Below are positions 25,532 through 33,445 of a stretch of 64,000 nucleotides of DNA, piece by piece (position 1 is the stretch's first letter; every line of letters starts with the position of its first letter). The DNA is from Hymenobacter cellulosivorans (GTDB taxonomy: Bacteria; Bacteroidota; Bacteroidia; Cytophagales; Hymenobacteraceae). The position numbers and the translations under genes were made by a program. The notes beneath the pieces were generated by a model, which worked only from the letters and a program-made list of their open reading frames with translations, had not been told where the DNA came from and made no database searches. Location of the stretch: positions 5,651,001 to 5,715,000 of the forward strand of contig NZ_CP095049.1 of the NCBI RefSeq assembly GCF_022919135.1. Reading direction: 5' to 3'.

Positions 25532-26881
25532 GTGAAATCCCTGTTTCTGACCCTGCGCTTTTTCTTGCTACTGACCGCCGTGGTATTCGGACTGGTCGTC
25601 GCCTTTTTCTGGCCCGGACTGCTGGTGCCTATGCAGTTGCTGCTGGGTCTGCTGGTAGTCCTGACGCTGGTCGATTGGCTGCTGCTGTTTGGCTCGGCCC
25701 GCACCGGAGCCGGCGGCGTCTTCGGGCGGCGGGTGCTGGGGGATAAGCTGGCCAACGGCAGCGACAACGACGTAGCCATTTACCTGGAAAACACCTACCG
25801 CTTCCCGGTCACGACGGAAACCATCGACGAGATTCCACCCCAGTTTCAGCGCCGCGACGTGCTGTTCCGGGCCACGGTACCGGCGGGTCAAACCACCGTG
25901 ATTCACTACCAACTGCGGCCAGTGCGGCGGGGCGAGTACCAGTTTGGGGCCCTGAACGTGTTTGTCAAGTCGCCGCTGGGGCTGGCGCAACGGCGCTTCT
26001 GCTACGGGCAAGATCAGGTGGTGCCGGTATACCCGTCGTTTTTGCAGATGCGGCAGTATGAGCTGCTGGCCATCAGCAACCGGCTGACGGAAATCGGGGT
26101 GAAACGCATCCGCCGGGTGGGCCACAGCATGGAGTTTGAGCAGATCCGGCCCTACGTTCCCGGCGACGACCCGCGCACCATCAACTGGAAAGCCACGGCC
26201 CGCCGCGCCGGTACCGGCACCGATACGCTGGTGGTGAACCACTATCAGGACGAGCGGGCCCAGCAGGTGTACTGCCTTATTGATAAGGGCCGGGTGATGC
26301 GCATGCCCTTCGAGGGCCTGAGCTTGCTCGATTACGCCATCAACGCCACGCTCGTCGTCAGCAATATTGCCCTGCTCAAGCACGACAAGGCCGGTTTGCT
26401 CACGTTTGCCGACCGCCTGAGCACGGTGGTGCCAGCTGAGCGGCGGGCAGGCCACATGCAGAAGATTCTGGAGGTGCTCTACAAGCAGCGCACCCGCTAC
26501 CTGGAAACCGACTACCAGCTGCTCTATTCCAACGTCAAGGCCAAAATCCGCCAGCGCAGCCTGCTGATCCTGTTCACCAACTTCGAAACCCTCAACGGCC
26601 TGCAACGCCAGCTGCCCTACCTGCGCGGCCTGGCCAAAGACCATCTGCTACTAGTGGTGTTCTTCGAGAATACCGAGCTCCAGCACTACCTCGACCAGCC
26701 CGCCAGCAGCACCGCCGACGTCTACAACCAGACCATAGCCGAGAAATTTGCCCAGGAAAAGCGCCAGATTGTGCGCGAGCTGCAGCGCTACGGCATCTAC
26801 AGCCTGCTCACGCCACCCCAGCAGCTCACCGTCAACACCATCAACCGCTACCTGGAATTCAAGGCGCGGGGCCTGATCTAG
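25532..26881 (+). CDS. DUF58 domain protein, MoxR partner
   Basis: 449 aa, starting at GTG 25532 (MKSLFLTLRFFLLL); no ATG fits. Two adjacent N-terminal membrane helices (about 5-50) are followed by a beta-rich domain (GEYQFGALNVFVKSPLGL), then the DUF58 signature MEFEQIRPYVPGDDPRTINW and KATARRAG (about 205-230). The C-terminal VWA-like part includes DKGRVMRMPFEGLSLLDYAI and the region LLILFTNFETLNG. DUF58 proteins work with MoxR ATPases. The gene closes the plus-strand module and is convergent with the gene ending at 26900, only 18 nt apart, without a clear hairpin. Confidence 0.9.
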   Translation: MKSLFLTLRFFLLLTAVVFGLVVAFFWPGLLVPMQLLLGLLVVLTLVDWLLLFGSARTGAGGVFGRRVLGDKLANGSDNDVAIYLENTYRFPVTTETIDEIPPQFQRRDVLFRATVPAGQTTVIHYQLRPVRRGEYQFGALNVFVKSPLGLAQRRFCYGQDQVVPVYPSFLQMRQYELLAISNRLTEIGVKRIRRVGHSMEFEQIRPYVPGDDPRTINWKATARRAGTGTDTLVVNHYQDERAQQVYCLIDKGRVMRMPFEGLSLLDYAINATLVVSNIALLKHDKAGLLTFADRLSTVVPAERRAGHMQKILEVLYKQRTRYLETDYQLLYSNVKAKIRQRSLLILFTNFETLNGLQRQLPYLRGLAKDHLLLVVFFENTELQHYLDQPASSTADVYNQTIAEKFAQEKRQIVRELQRYGIYSLLTPPQQLTVNTINRYLEFKARGLI

Positions 26882-26899
26882 CGGTAAGCCGAGCAGCAA

Positions 26900-28684
26900 T
26901 TACTCTTCGTCGAAGACCGTTAGCTTGGCCGAATCCAGCAGCAGCCCGGCCTGGGAGCCATAGTAGAGGAAAACCACCGAAACGTTGTCGAATTCGTCCT
27001 TGGGCGGGCGCATATCAAAGTGCAGCTCCTGGGGCCAGGTGTCTTCCAGGGCCCGCTGCAGGCGCACGGTACGCTCCTTCACGACCTCCGAGCCCCGGCG
27101 GAAGCGGATGACGTACTGCGTCATGCGCGGCATGTCCCACTCCGGGTAGTTTGCCTTAGCTACGGCCGAGGCCCGCACCCACTGAAAGTCGCCGGGCCGG
27201 GCGGGCATGACGTACTCCTGGCTTTGCGGGTGCAAGGAATCCAGGGCCAAGGAGCACCGGCCTTCCAGGGCCGGAGTGCCACAAAGGCCGAGTGTTTCCT
27301 GCTCGAAATCCTGCTGCCACAGCACCCGCTGCCGGACAGCCGTGCCGGTAAACTCCGAGTTGCTGTCGAGCAGCAGGCGGGTTTCAACGGGCACCTCGTA
27401 GCGGAACAGGATGCGCCACAGATAGGAGCGGTTCATATCCCCGACGTACACCAGCCCGCAGAATATGAGCCACATGCTGTAGTAGCACCCCACCACGGCC
27501 AGCCCTCCGTAGGCCGCCGCCCAGCGGGGCCGGGTCAGCAGCCAGCACAGCGCCGCCGCCAGCGGCCAGGCCAGCACGGCGTAGGTCTGAATCATGGCCC
27601 GGGCGCCCAAGGAACCGCCGTAAGTCCACTGCTGCCAGGCAAACGTGACGTAGATGAACACCACCAAGTAGATGACCATGGGCCAGAAAGCAGCGGGCTG
27701 CTGCCGACGCAGCGCGGCGTAGCCGACCAGCGCGGTCAGTAGCAGGGGCGAGTACATCAGCCAGCCGCTACGGAAGCTGAAGAGGCCGTCCCAGACGTGG
27801 GGCTTGAGCCAATCGAAGCCCTCATCCACGTAGCTGTAGTACACCCAGGAGCCGGTGGCGTAGTGCCAATAGAACATCTGAATGCTGACCAGCAGCCCAC
27901 CTGCCGCCACGGCGGCCAGCAGCAGGCGCAGGTGCTGTCGCCAGAAAGCCAGCCGCTGCTGCCACACCGCGCGGCTCAACTCCAGCCCCCAGAGCAACGG
28001 CAGCAGCACGGCCAGAATTTCGGTGGGGCGCGTTAAGGTCATTATCCCCACCGTAGCCCCGATTCCCAGGGCTTTACACAAGGTCGGGCGAGCGTAAAAG
28101 CTGGGCGTGAGCAGCAACAACACCGCGTACCAGCCCAACAGCCAGTTGTGGGTCATGGCACCTTGCCCGGCGCTATACACCAGATAATTGGTACCCAGCA
28201 CCAGAATCAGCAGCGTCAGCGCCGTAGGCCACTCCCCAAACCGCGGCAGCAATGCCCGGCGCACCAGGGCCAGGCTGCCGATGGCCACCAATAGGCTGGC
28301 GACCAACAAGGCCCACTGATAAGGCGGCGAATAGCCGTCGGCGGGGTAGCCCAGGGGCCCGGCCAGCGCGTGGGCTACCAGAAAAAAGGGCAGCTCCTGC
28401 AGGGCCAGGCCGGAGGAGTATTTCAGCACGAAGTTGCCCGATACCGAGTCGCGGGTGGCGTGCTCAAACCGGGGCGTGGGATGATACTGGGCTATCATCT
28501 CGTCGCGGAAGTTGAGCTGCCGCAAATCGTGGTGTACCAGCGTGGCGGGCAGGTAGAGGTAGTAGCCGGCCGTATCCGAGCCGATGTACTCGAGCTTGTC
28601 TTTGTGCCACACCCACGCTTGAAAAGCAGTGCTCAACAGCACGATTACGCACACAAGCCACGCCAGCCAGGAAGCAGATTTCAT
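26900..28684 (-). CDS. Polytopic membrane protein, glycosyltransferase 39/GT-C-like
   Basis: 594 aa. About ten membrane helices span residues 5-425, with a C-terminal soluble domain of about 165 residues. The first loop has GSDTAGYYLYLPATLV, which places acidic and aromatic residues where GT-C glycosyltransferases carry their catalytic Asp. Later features are MTHNWLLGWYAVLLLLTPSF, LTRPTEILAVLLPLLWG and FSFRSGWLMYSPLL. This layout resembles lipid-linked sugar transferases of Bacteroidota annotated only as hypothetical or glycosyltransferase. The C-terminal domain (WQQDFEQETLGLCGTPALEG) looks like a carbohydrate-binding jelly-roll. Family assignment is tentative. Single gene, with GH20 divergent upstream. 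Confidence 0.55.
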   Translation of the reverse strand: MKSASWLAWLVCVIVLLSTAFQAWVWHKDKLEYIGSDTAGYYLYLPATLVHHDLRQLNFRDEMIAQYHPTPRFEHATRDSVSGNFVLKYSSGLALQELPFFLVAHALAGPLGYPADGYSPPYQWALLVASLLVAIGSLALVRRALLPRFGEWPTALTLLILVLGTNYLVYSAGQGAMTHNWLLGWYAVLLLLTPSFYARPTLCKALGIGATVGIMTLTRPTEILAVLLPLLWGLELSRAVWQQRLAFWRQHLRLLLAAVAAGGLLVSIQMFYWHYATGSWVYYSYVDEGFDWLKPHVWDGLFSFRSGWLMYSPLLLTALVGYAALRRQQPAAFWPMVIYLVVFIYVTFAWQQWTYGGSLGARAMIQTYAVLAWPLAAALCWLLTRPRWAAAYGGLAVVGCYYSMWLIFCGLVYVGDMNRSYLWRILFRYEVPVETRLLLDSNSEFTGTAVRQRVLWQQDFEQETLGLCGTPALEGRCSLALDSLHPQSQEYVMPARPGDFQWVRASAVAKANYPEWDMPRMTQYVIRFRRGSEVVKERTVRLQRALEDTWPQELHFDMRPPKDEFDNVSVVFLYYGSQAGLLLDSAKLTVFDEE

Positions 28685-28810
28685 AATACAGTCGGTTCCG
28701 ATACGGTAGCTACTAGGCCGATAAAAGCTCCAAATTAGCGGTTAATCCCCGGTTTCGTGCACTTGGGCCCGGTCGTTGCATACCTTTAGCTTCCGTCGTT
28801 TTCTTTGCTT
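28685..28810. other. Divergent promoter region, membrane protein / GH20
   Basis: 126 bp. On the plus strand TACCTTTA at 28781-28788 resembles the -7 box TAnnTTTG but no correctly spaced -33 box is seen, so I do not call a promoter. Confidence 0.3.
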
Positions 28811-30910
28811 ATGCTGGCTCGTCCGTTTCTGTCGTCGTTTGTATTCGTTGTTTTTATCTGGTGCCTAAGCGTAAATCCGCTGGCGGCCCAGGCCCCCGTG
28901 GTTACGGATACCCGCAGCCTGCTGCCAGTGCCCAGCACGGTGCAGTGGGGCAAAAGCCGTTTTGCGCTGAAGGGCCAGTGGCGGGTACAGGTGCAGGGCC
29001 CCAAAGCCGATTCGGCGCTCCGCCCCCCGCTGGCGGAGTTCGGCACTTGGCTTGGGCAGCAAACCAACGATAAGCGCCTGACCACTCAGTTTGTGGCTTC
29101 CGGGGCTGCCGATTTAACCATCACCTACGGCCGCCTGGGGCAACTCACCCTTCTCGGCGACGACGAGATGTACAGCCTGCGCGTGACGCCCATGGGCATT
29201 GCGCTGTCGGCCAACACTCACTTGGGCATCCTGCGCGGGCTGGCTACGCTACGGCAGCTGCTGAACACAGAGAAAAAGGACTACCACTTCGCCGAAGTGG
29301 ATATTGCCGACTCCCCCCGCTTTAAATGGCGAGGCCTGCTCGTTGATGCCGCCCGGCACTTTATGCCCCTGCCCGTGCTCAAGCGCAACCTCGATGGTAT
29401 GGCCGCCGTGAAGCTTAACGTGCTGCACTGGCACCTGTCCGACGACCAGGCCTTCCGGGTCGAAAGCAAGGTGCTGCCCCGCCTGCACCAGGTTGGTGGG
29501 CAATTTTACACCCAGGATCAGGTGCGCGAGGTTATTCGCTATGCTGCTCAGCGCGGCATCCGGGTTATTCCTGAGTTCGACATGCCCGGCCATACGACCA
29601 GCTGGATGGCGGCTTACCCGGAGCTGGCTTCCATCGACTCAACCTACGGCCCGGCCCAAACCTGGCGTACGCTCAACATTGCCCTGGACCCCACCAAGGA
29701 AACCACCTACCAGCTTATCGACAAGATGCTGGGCGAAATGACGGCGCTGTTTCCCGACCCCTACTTCCACATTGGCGGCGACGAAAACGACGGGCGGCAG
29801 TGGCGGCGTAGCCCGCGCATCATGGCCTGGGCAAAGCAAAACGGGTTTCTGAAAGACAACGGCCAGCTCGATAAGCACGCCCTGCAGACGCATTTCAACC
29901 GGCGCATTCTACAGTTTGTGACCAAGTACCAGAAGAGAATGGTGGGCTGGGACGAAATCCTGGGGCCGGGCTTGCCTGAAGATGCCGTCATTCAGAGCTG
30001 GCGCGGCCGTAAAGGGCTGTATGATGCCGCCAAGCAGGGCCACGCCGCCCTGCTTTCCAATGGTTACTACCTCGACCTGAACCTGACGGCCGCCAGCCAC
30101 TACCTCACCGACCCCGTACCCGCCGACGCGCCCCTTTCGGCCACCCAGAAAAACTTGATTCTGGGCGGTGAGGCCACCATGTGGTCCGAATTTGCCGACA
30201 GCGTCATCATCGAAAGCCGCATCTGGCCCCGGGCGGCGGCGGTGGCTGAACGGCTGTGGTCGGCTGCTGCCGTGCGCGACGTGCCCGACATGTACCGCCG
30301 TTTGGGCGTCGTGTCAGTGGAGCTCGAAACGCTGGGGCTACGGCACCGCAAGGCTCCGGAGCAGCTACTGACTCAACTGGCCGGGGGCCGCGACGTGGCG
30401 GCCCTGCGCACGTTGGCAGGCGTTTTGGAGCCCGTGAAGGAGTATAAGCGCCATTTCCAGGGCTTCACCTACACGCCCTCTACCCCACTGACCCGCCTGG
30501 TAGACGCGGCCCCGGCCGAATCGGAAGCGGCCCGGCAGTTTGGCGTGGCAGTGGAAGGATTGAATCAGTACCTGGAGTTGGCGCCGCCCGCGGAGCGGTT
30601 CAAGGGAGCCAGCTCCAAAGCCTTGCTGTCCTTCCTGAATTCCCAGCTGCGTACCTGGGAAAGCAATGACCAAAAACTGCAGCCCTTGTTTCTGAAAGGC
30701 TCCAGCCTGTGGGAATACGCCCCGCTCTCCACCCAGCTACGGCAGTTAGCGGCCCTGGGCCTGGAGCGCCTGCAGATGCTGGAAAAGGGCCAGAAGCCGG
30801 CGGCGGCCTGGCAGGCTACGGCTCTTAAGCAGCTGGATGCCGCCAAAGCTCCCGCCGGTCAGGCCGAGCTGGCCGTAGTCAACCACCTTCGCAAGCTGCT
30901 GACCTTATAA
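28811..30910 (+). CDS. Beta-N-acetylhexosaminidase, GH20 family
   Basis: 699 aa from ATG 28811 (TTG 28805 also in frame). A signal peptide ends near residue 28 (NPLAAQA). The GH20b N-terminal domain (about 35-165) precedes the catalytic TIM barrel (about 168-500) with FKWRGLLVDAARHFMP, LNVLHWHLSDDQAFRVES and the catalytic pair D324-E325 in YFHIGGDENDG. In GH20 the Asp orients the substrate acetamido group and the Glu is the acid. Later barrel motifs are GWDEI, SWRG and LGGEATMWSE. A C-terminal helical extension of about 190 residues is longer than the minimum. It would release terminal GlcNAc or GalNAc from chitin, peptidoglycan or glycan chains in the periplasm or outside. Confidence 0.95.
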   Translation: MLARPFLSSFVFVVFIWCLSVNPLAAQAPVVTDTRSLLPVPSTVQWGKSRFALKGQWRVQVQGPKADSALRPPLAEFGTWLGQQTNDKRLTTQFVASGAADLTITYGRLGQLTLLGDDEMYSLRVTPMGIALSANTHLGILRGLATLRQLLNTEKKDYHFAEVDIADSPRFKWRGLLVDAARHFMPLPVLKRNLDGMAAVKLNVLHWHLSDDQAFRVESKVLPRLHQVGGQFYTQDQVREVIRYAAQRGIRVIPEFDMPGHTTSWMAAYPELASIDSTYGPAQTWRTLNIALDPTKETTYQLIDKMLGEMTALFPDPYFHIGGDENDGRQWRRSPRIMAWAKQNGFLKDNGQLDKHALQTHFNRRILQFVTKYQKRMVGWDEILGPGLPEDAVIQSWRGRKGLYDAAKQGHAALLSNGYYLDLNLTAASHYLTDPVPADAPLSATQKNLILGGEATMWSEFADSVIIESRIWPRAAAVAERLWSAAAVRDVPDMYRRLGVVSVELETLGLRHRKAPEQLLTQLAGGRDVAALRTLAGVLEPVKEYKRHFQGFTYTPSTPLTRLVDAAPAESEAARQFGVAVEGLNQYLELAPPAERFKGASSKALLSFLNSQLRTWESNDQKLQPLFLKGSSLWEYAPLSTQLRQLAALGLERLQMLEKGQKPAAAWQATALKQLDAAKAPAGQAELAVVNHLRKLLTL

Positions 30911-30963
30911 AATAAGCTTACAGTACGCCTTGCCCGGTGCAACGGCACAGTATTCAAAACAAG

Positions 30964-31013
30964 AAAGCCGCGGCGCGGTGACCACAACAGCTGGTTACTG
31001 CGCCGCGGCTTTT
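30964..31013 (+). terminator. Terminator of the GH20 gene
   Basis: AAAGCCGCGGCGC (30964-30976) pairs with GCGCCGCGGCTTT (31000-31012), followed by TTGCTT. Confidence 0.8.
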
Positions 31014-31130
31014 GCTTGCCGGAGAAGCAAGCTTCAGTGCCTACCTGAGCTGTGCAGTTCATGCTTGAGGGCTGGAACCGAAGCCAGAACCGGTAGCAAA
31101 TCCTAGGGCTTACTGCCCCACGCTAGGCGC

Positions 31131-31152
31131 AACCAGGTAAAAACACCTGGTT
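31131..31152. promoter_or_regulatory. Dyad AACCAGGT-N6-ACCTGGTT before the MerC-like/tyrosinase genes
   Basis: Perfect 8-bp inverted repeat with a 6-nt spacer (22 bp), about 80 bp upstream of the start at 31230 and about 45 bp upstream of a -7 box. Geometry fits a dimeric repressor or MerR-type operator; a short hairpin in a longer leader is the alternative. Confidence 0.4.
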
Positions 31153-31197
31153 TTCAAATCAGGCTTTTTTACGGGTATATGGGCCTGAGCCGAAGCA

Positions 31198-31205
31198 TAG
31201 CTTTG
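31198..31205 (+). promoter_or_regulatory. -7 box TAGCTTTG for the MerC-like/tyrosinase operon
   Basis: Exact match to the Bacteroidota -7 consensus TAnnTTTG, 24 nt before ATG 31230. No clear TTTG at the right spacing upstream, so the -33 element is weak or activator-dependent. Confidence 0.4.
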
Positions 31206-31229
31206 TCATGCTTCTATCAATAAGCCAAG

Positions 31230-31712
31230 ATGATACGCATGGAATCTACTGTTGCTCCGCCGGCTTGCTCGTGTGGCTGCGCCCCGCCGGCTGCGGCAAA
31301 CCGGGACGTGCGCGCCCAGGCCGGCCGCCTGGCCAAGTCGGTGCCGCCCACGCTGGTTAGCCTGGGTATTGCCTTTTTCCCGAAGTGCCCGATGTGCTGG
31401 GCGGCTTACATGAGCGTGCTGGGCAGCATTGGTCTTACCCGGCTGCCGGCTTATCAGCCCTGGATGCTGCCCGTGCTGGTTGGGTTGCTGGTGCTGCACC
31501 TGTATCTGCTGTTTCGGCAGTTCGCAGCCCAGCGTTACTGGCCCTTCGCCTGCAGCCTGCTAGGAGCCGCCTGCCTGCTGCTGGCCCGCATCGGCGTTGT
31601 CTCTGGCCCGTGGCTGGCCCTGGCTGGCATTGCGGCATTAGTTACGGGCTCCCTGCTGAATACTTTCTCTTTTACCGCCTTATCACGCATTAAATCCAAC
31701 GTTCCCGCATGA
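31230..31712 (+). CDS. Small Cys-rich membrane protein, MerC-like
   Basis: 160 aa; ATG 31239 (residue 4) is an alternative start. The N-terminus has a cysteine cluster PACSCGCAPP (C13, C15, C17). Four predicted membrane helices follow (about 40-68, 78-98, 104-121, 127-147), the first carrying FPKCPMCWAAYMSVLGSIGL with C53 and C56. A CPxCW pair inside the first helix plus a Cys-rich N-terminus resembles MerC-family metal uptake proteins. Its stop overlaps the tyrosinase start (ATGA, 31709-31712), so the two are translationally coupled. This suggests that it brings copper to, or handles copper for, the tyrosinase. That role is inferred from context and not from a known homologue. Confidence 0.65.
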   Translation: MIRMESTVAPPACSCGCAPPAAANRDVRAQAGRLAKSVPPTLVSLGIAFFPKCPMCWAAYMSVLGSIGLTRLPAYQPWMLPVLVGLLVLHLYLLFRQFAAQRYWPFACSLLGAACLLLARIGVVSGPWLALAGIAALVTGSLLNTFSFTALSRIKSNVPA

Positions 31713-33343
31713 ATTCTCCCTCCCCTATCCGCACCCGCTACTCGGTCATCGAGCTGCAAAAAGAGTACGACGCCGGTAATACCAAGCCGCTCGACAACCT
31801 GATCCGGGCCTGGGCCGGCATCAAGGCCTTGCCCCCGGACGACCTGAAGTCGTTTTTCAACCTGGGCGGCTACCACGGGGAGCCTTTCCGGGGCGAGGGT
31901 GCCACCGACAGCGCCTACTGGGGTGGCTACTGCAACCACGGCAACGTCCTGTTTCCGACCTGGCACCGGGTGTACTGCCTCAAAGTTGAGGAGGCGCTGC
32001 GCAGCATTCCCGGCTGCGAGGACGTAACGCTGCCCTACTGGGACGAAACCGACAACTACACGCTGACCACCGGGATTCCGAAGGTGCTGACGGCGGAAAC
32101 GTACCCGCTGGATGGACAGATGATTCCGAACCCGCTGCGGTCCTTCACCCTGCCGGTAGCCATTGTCGACAACGTCAAGTCGGATAACCAAGGCAACCCC
32201 GACGACCCGAACTATTCCAAGCCGGTCGGTTACGAGACGGTGCGCTACCCCTTGTCGGGCCTGGTGGGCACGCCCCAGGACCAGGCGGCCACCGCCTCCC
32301 ACAACGCACAGTATCCCGACGCCGAACAGAACATTGCGACGCTTGACTCCAACGTGGTGCAGTGGATGAAGCATACCTTCTACAATGGCACGGAGAACCC
32401 GATTGGCATTCTGGCCGAGTTTCAGCAGTGCCTACAGGCACCCAACTACACGGTCTTTTCCAACACCACCTCGGCCCAGGAATGGAATACCGGCAAGCCG
32501 GCCAACGAACAGGTAATGCCGCTGGAGCAGCCCCACAACGACATTCACCTGGCCGTGGGCGGGTTCGACGTGCCCGGCACCGACCTGTCGCTGATTCAGG
32601 ATGCCAACGGCGACATGGGCGAAAACGACACCGCCGCCCTGGACCCCATTTTCTACCTTCACCACTGCAACGTGGACCGGGTTTTCTGGCTGTGGCAGCA
32701 GCAGCACCAGGCCACCGACCAGCTCGAAATCATCGACAACTACGCGGGCACCAATTCCTCCGGCAACCCGTCTCAGGGTCCGACGCCGGGCATTCCCGAT
32801 AATACCCCGCTTACGCTGGACACCCCCTTGTACCCCTTTAAGCAGGGCACGGACAACAACGGTTCAGATTACGTTTCGCGCGACTGTATCAACATCGAAA
32901 CCCAGCTGGGCTACACTTACACGGTTGGCTCCCTGGCCGAAGTGCCCGTTATGGCGCAAGCGGCGGTGGCCCAAAAGGCTTCGGGCCAGCAGGTACTGCA
33001 CGTTTCCCAGATCAACAAGGCCCCCATCAAAGGCTCCTTCATCATTGCAGCCTTTGCGGAGAAAGACGGCCAGAAAGAACTCATCGGCTACAAATCGGTG
33101 CTGAGCCGCTGGGACTCAGGTTCCTGCATCAACTGCCAAACTCACCTGGAAGTAAAGGCGGCTTTCCCGCTCATTACGCTGCGCGAGGAGGAAAAAACCC
33201 TCGACAATATTACCGTGGAGCTGATTACCCGCGCGGGCAGCCGCCCCATACCCGCCCGCGCCGCTGCTGCTGCCGAGGCCAATACGTCTCAGGCCAAAAC
33301 CGTGCAGGCCGTGAAAAGCAAGATGCACGTGGAAATCCGCTAG
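31709..33343 (+). CDS. Tyrosinase family type-3 copper enzyme
   Basis: 544 aa, no signal peptide visible. CuA ligands: H56 (GGYHGEPF), H77 (YCNHGNVLF) and H86 (TWHRVY). C75 sits two residues before H77, as in the Cys-His thioether of fungal enzymes. CuB ligands: H276 and H280 (PHNDIHLAV) and the HH pair 318-319 in DPIFYLHHCNVDRVFW. The catalytic domain ends near residue 340. The last 200 residues include a beta-rich region with GSFIIAAFAEKDGQ and an Ala-rich end, like the C-terminal domain that caps the active site in some tyrosinases. It would oxidise phenols to quinones, for melanin-like pigment or other products. Starts within the stop of the MerC-like gene. Confidence 0.92.
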   Translation: MNSPSPIRTRYSVIELQKEYDAGNTKPLDNLIRAWAGIKALPPDDLKSFFNLGGYHGEPFRGEGATDSAYWGGYCNHGNVLFPTWHRVYCLKVEEALRSIPGCEDVTLPYWDETDNYTLTTGIPKVLTAETYPLDGQMIPNPLRSFTLPVAIVDNVKSDNQGNPDDPNYSKPVGYETVRYPLSGLVGTPQDQAATASHNAQYPDAEQNIATLDSNVVQWMKHTFYNGTENPIGILAEFQQCLQAPNYTVFSNTTSAQEWNTGKPANEQVMPLEQPHNDIHLAVGGFDVPGTDLSLIQDANGDMGENDTAALDPIFYLHHCNVDRVFWLWQQQHQATDQLEIIDNYAGTNSSGNPSQGPTPGIPDNTPLTLDTPLYPFKQGTDNNGSDYVSRDCINIETQLGYTYTVGSLAEVPVMAQAAVAQKASGQQVLHVSQINKAPIKGSFIIAAFAEKDGQKELIGYKSVLSRWDSGSCINCQTHLEVKAAFPLITLREEEKTLDNITVELITRAGSRPIPARAAAAAEANTSQAKTVQAVKSKMHVEIR

Positions 33344-33375
33344 GCGCGCCGGCACCTTGCCGCGCTGCTTGTTAC

Positions 33376-33430
33376 GCCCCCGAATCGGTGAGCGGCTGGC
33401 CAAGGCCGGACGGCCCGGCTCGGGGGCTTT
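33376..33430. terminator. Long hairpin between convergent tyrosinase and barrel genes
   Basis: GCCCCCGA (33376-33383) pairs with TCGGGGGC (33420-33427), with further GC pairing inside (GGCTGGCC/GGCCGGAC region) and TTT after. Likely terminator on one or both strands. Confidence 0.6.
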
Positions 33431-33445
33431 GGCGTAGTAATGGTC

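Noticed and set aside
28763..28788. Promoter for the GH20 gene (TTGG and TACCTTTA)
   Set aside because: Spacer is only 14 bp and the -7 box ends in A, so it does not meet the consensus.
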